Assembly (NCBI GenBank): GCA_002365025.1
Contig: DEYX01000321.1
Coordinates: forward strand, 1 to 5,155
Length of the DNA stretch: 5,155 bases
Source of the DNA: Hungatella sp. UBA3147
Lineage (GTDB): Bacteria > Bacillota > Clostridia > Lachnospirales > Lachnospiraceae
Direction: 5' to 3'
In this document: one piece after another, positions 5,121 through 5,155 of the stretch
Position numbering within the stretch: the stretch's first letter is position 1
Layout of the letters: every line of letters begins with the position of its first letter
The notes under the pieces: generated by a model
What the model was told of the DNA's origin: nothing
Seen by the model: only the letters and a program-made list of their open reading frames with translations
Databases searched by the model: none
Program-made: the position numbers and the translations under genes

Positions 5121-5155
5121 GGGCGTTCGCCCCATAGAAAAAGAGAGTCCTCTGG

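Larger units (their letters stand above)
4856..5155. other. Gene-free region: MerR-type gene leader, G-rich purine tract and palindromes
   Basis: No credible coding frame covers this stretch. The minus-strand frames across it are proline- and serine-rich low-complexity translations of the C-rich strand and lack convincing ribosome binding sites. Bases 4856-4975 are AT-rich and should hold the promoter of the minus-strand gene. Bases 4978-5072 are the purine tract, and 5074-5133 hold the hairpins. After 5134 I see nothing interpretable before the window ends. Confidence 0.7.

Noticed and set aside
4880..5135. Minus-strand frames of 65 and 75 aa rich in Pro and Ser
   Set aside because: They are low-complexity translations of the C-rich strand, overlap each other and the palindrome, and have no convincing ribosome binding site or family motif.

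Overview
The window most likely comes from an obligately anaerobic, fermentative Firmicute. A Lachnospiraceae or Clostridium-cluster XIVa relative such as Lacrimispora is my best guess, from protein flavour and not from any search. The reasons are a pyruvate formate-lyase (PFL) locus, a short clostridial-type 2[4Fe-4S] ferredoxin, strong AGGAGG ribosome binding sites, and moderate GC content with AT-rich intergenic DNA.

Bases 1-3003 are a PFL operon on the + strand. The window opens inside the PFL catalytic subunit, with roughly 140 N-terminal residues missing. This protein carries the Cys-Cys active site but stops before the usual C-terminal glycyl-radical domain. A small 89-aa protein follows. 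Its first 31 residues align without gaps to the start of the glycyl-radical domain, but it has no radical loop. Next is an 81-aa protein that is the glycyl-radical domain itself, with the RVSGYAVNF loop. PFL is therefore encoded as separate core and radical polypeptides plus an extra radical-less paralogue. The last gene is the radical-SAM activase pflA, broken by an apparent one-base deletion at a T5 run (2418-2422). As written, the activase cannot be made full length without frameshifting.

Bases 3004-3310 hold a self-contained ferredoxin unit: a candidate promoter, a perfect ribosome binding site, a 56-aa ferredoxin and a strong intrinsic terminator. Low-potential ferredoxin or flavodoxin is the usual electron source for PFL activases, so the neighbourhood makes biochemical sense.

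Bases 3376-4089 encode a class-I glutamine-amidotransferase-like hydrolase of the peptidase C26 / gamma-glutamyl-GABA hydrolase family (PuuD-like). It converges on a minus-strand gene (4855-4196) for a MerR-type DNA-binding protein with a coiled-coil middle and a basic tail. A hairpin at 4104-4145 lies between them and is best oriented to terminate the minus-strand gene.

Bases 4856-5155 contain no credible gene. They hold the leader of the MerR-type gene, then a G-rich purine tract with a 42-nt-period repeat, and finally a perfect 17-bp inverted repeat (5074-5120) whose loop and right arm resemble a tRNA T-arm and acceptor end. This palindromic element is unexplained.
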